Shown in pieces: positions 60,609 through 64,000 of a stretch of DNA of 64,000 bases. The stretch is from Microbispora corallina (lineage in GTDB: Bacteria; Actinomycetota; Actinomycetes; Streptosporangiales; Streptosporangiaceae), in NCBI RefSeq assembly GCF_016863035.1, contig NZ_BOOC01000026.1, positions 21,569 to 85,568 of the forward strand. The letters are read 5' to 3'. Numbering within the stretch: position 1 is the stretch's first letter; every line of letters starts with the position of its first letter. The notes under the pieces are model-generated. The model worked only from the letters and a program-made list of their open reading frames with translations, was not told where the DNA came from and did not search any database. Both the position numbers and the translations under genes were made by a program.

Positions 60609-61721
60609 TCAGCCCGGGCCGTCGGCGGTCTCCGGCGGTCGCCGCCCGTCCCGCCGCCGTAACAGCGGATGGGACCCCATCGCCACCTCCAGCTCCCCGG
60701 GCAGATCGTCCCGATAGCGGCCCAGCGTCGACAGGTCGCTGTGCCCCAGCACCCGCCGTACCGCGTCCATGTCGGTGCCGTCGGCCAGCAGGTGCGTCGC
60801 CGTGGTGTGCCGCAGCCCGTGGGGGGTCACCTCCCGCCGCCGCCCCGGCTCCACCAGCCGCTGCACCCGGTCGATCACCCCCTGCACGTCGCCCCGGGCC
60901 AGCCGCCTGCCCCGCCACGACAGCAGCAGCGCCTTCTCCTCCTCGCCGGCCGGCCGCACCGCCAGGTACGCGTCGAGGGCACGCGCGACGTCGTCGGGCA
61001 GGGGGACATCCCTCGTCCTGCCGCCCTTGCCGAAGATCCGCCAGTAACGCACGCCGTCGTTGGTGTAGAAGTCCTCCACGTTGGCCCGCACCAGCTCCGA
61101 CACCCGGGGCCCGAGCGTGGCCAGCAGCAGCACGACCAGCGCGTCCCGGACCTCCGTCCGCTGGTCCCGGCGCTGCCGCTGCCGCCCCGGCTCCGCCGGC
61201 CCCGCAGGCCGCGGGGGAGGGGAGTGGCCCTCGGACCCCGGGTCGAGAGGGGCACGCGCCGCCGCGATCAGCCCCTCGGCCTGCTCCTTCGTCAGCGCCC
61301 GCCGCTCCGGGCGCAACCCGCCCCGCTCCCTGGCCGTCACCGACGAGGCCGCCATCGGGTCGAGGTGCACCCAGCCCACCGCGGCCGCGTGCCGGAACAG
61401 CGCGGACACCGACCGCCGGAACCGCGCCTGTGACGCCGGGCTCTGCACCCCGGCGCCCGGTGCCGTACGCCGGTCCTCCGGCCTTCGCCGCTCGTCGGGC
61501 TTGCGGGCGAACGCCAGCAGCACCGCGTCGACGTCCTCGCCTGTCAGGTCGTCGAGCACCCGCCCCGGGCCCGCCAGCCGGACGAAGGTCGCGACATCAC
61601 GTGCGTACACCTCCGCCGTCGCGGGGGACAGGGCGCCGGTCGACGTCCTCGCCCGGACCAGCTCCACGTACCGATCCGCGGCCTCCTCCACGGTCAGCCG
61701 GTTCACCTGAGCGGGCAGCAT
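60609..61721 (-). CDS. Tyrosine recombinase/integrase
   Basis: A 370-residue site-specific recombinase. The N-terminal SAM-like core-binding domain is at about 10-130 and the catalytic domain at 140-345. All active-site residues are visible: R206 (LGPRVSEL), K232 (FGKGGRTR), H301 and R304 (HGLRHT), H327 (LGHSDL) and nucleophile Y336. A Pro/Arg-rich insertion (155-190) precedes the first Arg. No excisionase, tRNA or phage gene is nearby. It may be a stand-alone Xer-like host enzyme or the last trace of an element. The ATG at 61721 or a GTG at 61730 could be used. Confidence 0.88.
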   Translation of the reverse strand: MLPAQVNRLTVEEAADRYVELVRARTSTGALSPATAEVYARDVATFVRLAGPGRVLDDLTGEDVDAVLLAFARKPDERRRPEDRRTAPGAGVQSPASQARFRRSVSALFRHAAAVGWVHLDPMAASSVTARERGGLRPERRALTKEQAEGLIAAARAPLDPGSEGHSPPPRPAGPAEPGRQRQRRDQRTEVRDALVVLLLATLGPRVSELVRANVEDFYTNDGVRYWRIFGKGGRTRDVPLPDDVARALDAYLAVRPAGEEEKALLLSWRGRRLARGDVQGVIDRVQRLVEPGRRREVTPHGLRHTTATHLLADGTDMDAVRRVLGHSDLSTLGRYRDDLPGELEVAMGSHPLLRRRDGRRPPETADGPG

Positions 61722-61858
61722 GATCGACACCGTACTCCCCGCCACCGACAAACCGGCCCCGAGCACGGGCTCACCGCGGGCTCACACGTACGCCACGAGG
61801 GCCGACGGAGGCGATCGCCTGCGCAACCGGCCGGACCGTACTGGTCAGGGACGCCGGG

Positions 61859-62296
61859 TCACAGCGTGTCGACGAAGGTCTCCGCCTCGGTCTGCCCCAT
61901 CCCGGTCTCGCCCCGGACCAGGTACACCGCCTGCTCCGTCCGGCCCGCCGCCTTGAGCTCACGCACGCGGCTCGCCAGGTCCGACTGGCCGTGCCCCGCC
62001 GGCATCGGCAGCGGGTTGCCGGACCCGAGCGTGTCGGCCACCGCCTTGGCCTCCTTCAGGCCGAGGCCGGTCTGCTCCCGCACCAGCTTGATGGCCTCGA
62101 TCTTCCGTCCCTCGGCGTACAGCTCCCGTACGCGGAGCTGCAGCTCCGCCGAGATCGGGGGCAGCAGCCCAGGGCTGCGCCAGGCCAGCGGACCCGCCGG
62201 CCGGGCGCCGGCACGAGCGGCGATCAGCACGATCGCCACCAGGAACACCAGTGCGACCGCACTCAGGATCAGGATCTCGGGTAGGCCGATCGTCAT
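61859..62296 (-). CDS. Membrane-anchored protein with two ribosomal L7/L12 C-terminal-like repeats
   Basis: A 145-residue protein. A membrane helix (residues 7-27) and a basic/Pro linker are followed by two related helical segments at about 55-90 and 109-145. The first has KIEAIKLVREQTGLGLKEAKAVADTL, the hallmark of the L7/L12 C-terminal domain that binds translation GTPases. The second is a weaker copy. The true ribosomal gene is not here, and the N-terminal stalk domain is replaced by the membrane anchor. TACGAT, six bases before the ATG, suggests a leaderless transcript. Function is unknown. Confidence 0.8.
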   Translation of the reverse strand: MTIGLPEILILSAVALVFLVAIVLIAARAGARPAGPLAWRSPGLLPPISAELQLRVRELYAEGRKIEAIKLVREQTGLGLKEAKAVADTLGSGNPLPMPAGHGQSDLASRVRELKAAGRTEQAVYLVRGETGMGQTEAETFVDTL

Positions 62297-63240
62297 GCGG
62301 TGATCGTACGGCTTTCACCACTTTCAGACAGTCCCCGCGAGGAGAGAAGATCACGAACCGTGATGACGACGTCGCGAGCCTCCGCGAGCGTGACCTGAGG
62401 GCAGGGAGGGTGGCGACTCTCATACCCAACAGAATTCACCTTCTGTCTGGTATGAGGCTTTTGTCCCTTTAGGGGTCCGGGAGCCGGCGTGCGTGCCGGT
62501 CGCACGTACCCAAGCTAACCCTGGCGGGCGTTCGTGGATTGGCGTGGACCGGCGTGCCGGCTGGTTCCGGGTTTCCGCCGCCTCTCGGAGCCCGGCTCTT
62601 CAAGATCGTTTTATATGTGTCGGTCCGGGACATCGTCGTCACACGTCTTGTCGAAACTCGCGGCTCGCGCGCTGCCTTAGCCGGCGATCGTGTGCTGTGT
62701 CCGTGCGCGTAAATGACACGTGTCGAGGCATCTGATTGAGCGCTCTGAATCGAGGCCGATCCCCTCTTCTGGCGTCGTTCTCATTGCTCGATAATGAACG
62801 TTATGTCAAGTAAAAACACCGGGATCCCCCCTCTGCCGGGAACCTGAAGCCGTCGTCGATCGTGCTCACCGCCGTCATCGTCGGCATCCGAGTACCGCGC
62901 CTGGACTCCGGGCGACCCCGCACCCGCCCCTACCGGGTGCTGGCCGACAAGCGTGCCGTATCAGGGAACGTTCGCCCGGTGGTGCTGGTCGGTTCCTCTG
63001 ACAGCCCGGCGGGGTCAGCGAAGGCGCTGGTTGCGTTCCACGTCCCCGAGGCCTGTGCGCTCGATCTGATTCTTGATCAACTGAAGAGGAACCTTGCGCC
63101 GGAGTGCATCAGTACATATCTTGCCGATGTATCGGCGCGATACGTCGGACGGCACAGTACGCGGCCCAGGTCCCGTTAGTTCTAGCCGGCCGCCCACGGA
63201 GCTGCGTACCTGGCAGAGACCGCGTGCGAAAGGGGCTGCG
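62297..63240. other. Gene-poor stretch of about 940 bp with lower GC
   Basis: Apart from a transposase remnant at about 62844-62960, no convincing gene is present. The section 62600-62830 is noticeably richer in A and T than the rest of the window. Short frames on both strands lack starts with ribosome-binding sites and conserved residues. No tRNA cloverleaf or clean inverted ends of an insertion sequence were recognised. Confidence 0.6.
62844..62960 (+). pseudogene. Remnant of an IS5-family transposase
   Basis: The translated segment VLTAVIVGIRVPRLDSGRPRTRPYRVLADKR matches the well-known IRVPR...GRPRTRPdrVlADKaYS core of IS5-type DDE transposases. The similarity stops where the family would continue with AYSSRxxR, and the rest of the frame to 63179 is unrelated. 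No catalytic residues or terminal repeats remain. It is a short decayed piece, not an active element. Confidence 0.65.
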
Positions 63241-63999
63241 ATGAGGCGGACCGACTACGACACGGAGCAATACCAGGACTACGCGCGCGGCCGCGCGCTC
63301 ACCGAGCAGCAACTGCAGGCATGGATCGACGCGTTCGGAGCTCTCCTGCCTGAGCGGCGTCCCCTGGCCGGGCTGGATGTGGGTTCGGGGACCGGCAGGT
63401 TCACTCCCGCGCTGGCACGAGCGTTCGGGCCGGTGACCGGCGTCGAGCCGTCGGTCCGCATGCGCGAGGTAGCGCAGGCGCAGGCCCGGCATCCCGGTGT
63501 GCGATATCTGGCAGGCTCTGCCGAGGACATTCCGGTGTCGTCCGGCAGCGTCGACTACGCCGTCATGTTGCAGGTTTGGCACCACGTCCAGGACAAGCCG
63601 CGGGCAGTCCGGGAACTGGCCAGGGTGCTCAGGCCCGCTGGGCGGCTGCTACTGCGTGCCGGATTCAGCGATCACATGCCCAGGATCTGGTGGCTGGAGC
63701 ACTTCCCCCGCGGCCATGAGGTGGACGCCTCGTTGTTTCAGCCGCTGCACGAGGTCATCGAGACATTCACGTCGGCCGGCTGGCGCGTGGCCAGCTTCGG
63801 AACGGTGACGGAGCCGTCCTCCGGCACCCGCGGTGACCTGTTCGAACGGCTGCGCCTGCGCACCTATTCGGTCTTCGCTCACTTCACTCCCGACGAACTG
63901 GAGGCCGGTTTCCGCCGCCTGGAGCAGGCTGTCGCCGCAGATCCCGACGCGCCAGCGCCGGCAGCTCGTGCGACCCTGCTCACGCTCGAACGGCGCTAG
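63241..63999 (+). CDS. Class I SAM-dependent methyltransferase
   Basis: A 252-residue small-molecule-type methyltransferase (Methyltransf_11/25). Motif I is LDVGSGTGRFTPALA (near residues 44-58), and the acidic strand end is in VTGVEPS. GSAEDIPVSSGSVDYAVMLQVWHHVQD carries motifs II and III. The C-terminal third is helical and variable. AAAGGGG precedes the ATG at 63241. The less extreme third-position GC compared with its neighbours, together with the IS remnant upstream, suggests recent acquisition. The substrate is unknown. Confidence 0.87.
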   Translation: MRRTDYDTEQYQDYARGRALTEQQLQAWIDAFGALLPERRPLAGLDVGSGTGRFTPALARAFGPVTGVEPSVRMREVAQAQARHPGVRYLAGSAEDIPVSSGSVDYAVMLQVWHHVQDKPRAVRELARVLRPAGRLLLRAGFSDHMPRIWWLEHFPRGHEVDASLFQPLHEVIETFTSAGWRVASFGTVTEPSSGTRGDLFERLRLRTYSVFAHFTPDELEAGFRRLEQAVAADPDAPAPAARATLLTLERR

Positions 64000-64000
64000 G

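Noticed and set aside
62862..63179. A 105-codon frame as a functional gene
   Set aside because: Only the first third resembles anything (a transposase core), the rest is unrelated, and no ribosome-binding site is present, so it is listed as a remnant.
62297..63240. tRNA gene or attachment site beside the recombinase
   Set aside because: I found no acceptor stem, T-arm consensus or long direct repeats in this stretch.

Overview
The window is 64 kb of very GC-rich DNA with dense, mostly well-spaced bacterial genes. Frequent GTG starts, several apparently leaderless promoters, RbpA, a SigR-type promoter, TipA-like and VanR/VanS-like regulators, and the order rbpA / MFS / glycerophosphodiesterase all point to an actinomycete. 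A Streptosporangiaceae-like genome (Nonomuraea, Streptosporangium or a relative) is a reasonable guess, but the sequence alone does not prove it. I see no rRNA, tRNA, CRISPR array or PKS/NRPS genes.

Layout. 1-5.2 kb: a TetR-controlled flavin monooxygenase, an AlkA-like glycosylase, a quinone oxidoreductase and a glutamine amidotransferase-like protein. 5.3-14.6 kb: a nine-gene unidirectional catabolic operon, almost entirely translationally coupled. It runs XRE-cupin regulator, MHS-type transporter, FAD oxidoreductase, CaiB-type CoA transferase, enoyl-CoA hydratase, DapA-family lyase, atypical SDR, aldehyde dehydrogenase, adenosine-deaminase-like protein. Its substrate cannot be named, and it is the best candidate here for an undescribed pathway. 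14.8-18.4 kb: an orphan histidine kinase, a DUF1203 protein, a tandem universal stress protein and an EamA transporter. 18.5-24 kb: rbpA with a SigR-type promoter, MFS, glpQ-like GDPD, and a large unknown membrane protein. 23.8-25 kb: two methyltransferases. 25-28.9 kb: a MoxR/DUF58/VWA module with a divergent membrane protein carrying a degenerate kinase N-lobe.

28.9-41.8 kb is a mosaic of housekeeping-like accessory genes: GH13 hydrolase, FUSC transporter with a divergent MarR gene, DUF2268 protease, TSUP and MFS transporters, DeoR and WYL regulators, two aldo/keto reductases, LysE, an alpha/beta hydrolase and a MerR gene. 41.8-45.5 kb holds a compact glycopeptide-response locus: VanS and VanR on one strand, and a VanY-like D,D-carboxypeptidase plus a VanJ-like membrane EEP protein divergent from them, with no vanHAX in view. 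45.5-55.2 kb has two paralogous ECF sigma factors with SnoaL-like C-termini, small enzymes of the kinds that often accompany such factors (DUF899, DGPF/YCII, RibD-like reductase), an SDR, and a MarR/RND efflux pair. 55.2-59.2 kb: purB, a GNAT enzyme, a HAD hydrolase and an ArsR/SRPBCC pair.

59.5-64 kb: a TipA-like MerR protein, a small hydrophobic ORF, a tyrosine recombinase and a membrane-anchored protein with two ribosomal L7/L12 C-terminal-like repeats. These are followed by a lower-GC stretch of about 0.9 kb with an IS5-type transposase remnant, and a SAM methyltransferase. The right end therefore looks like the most recently rearranged part of the window.
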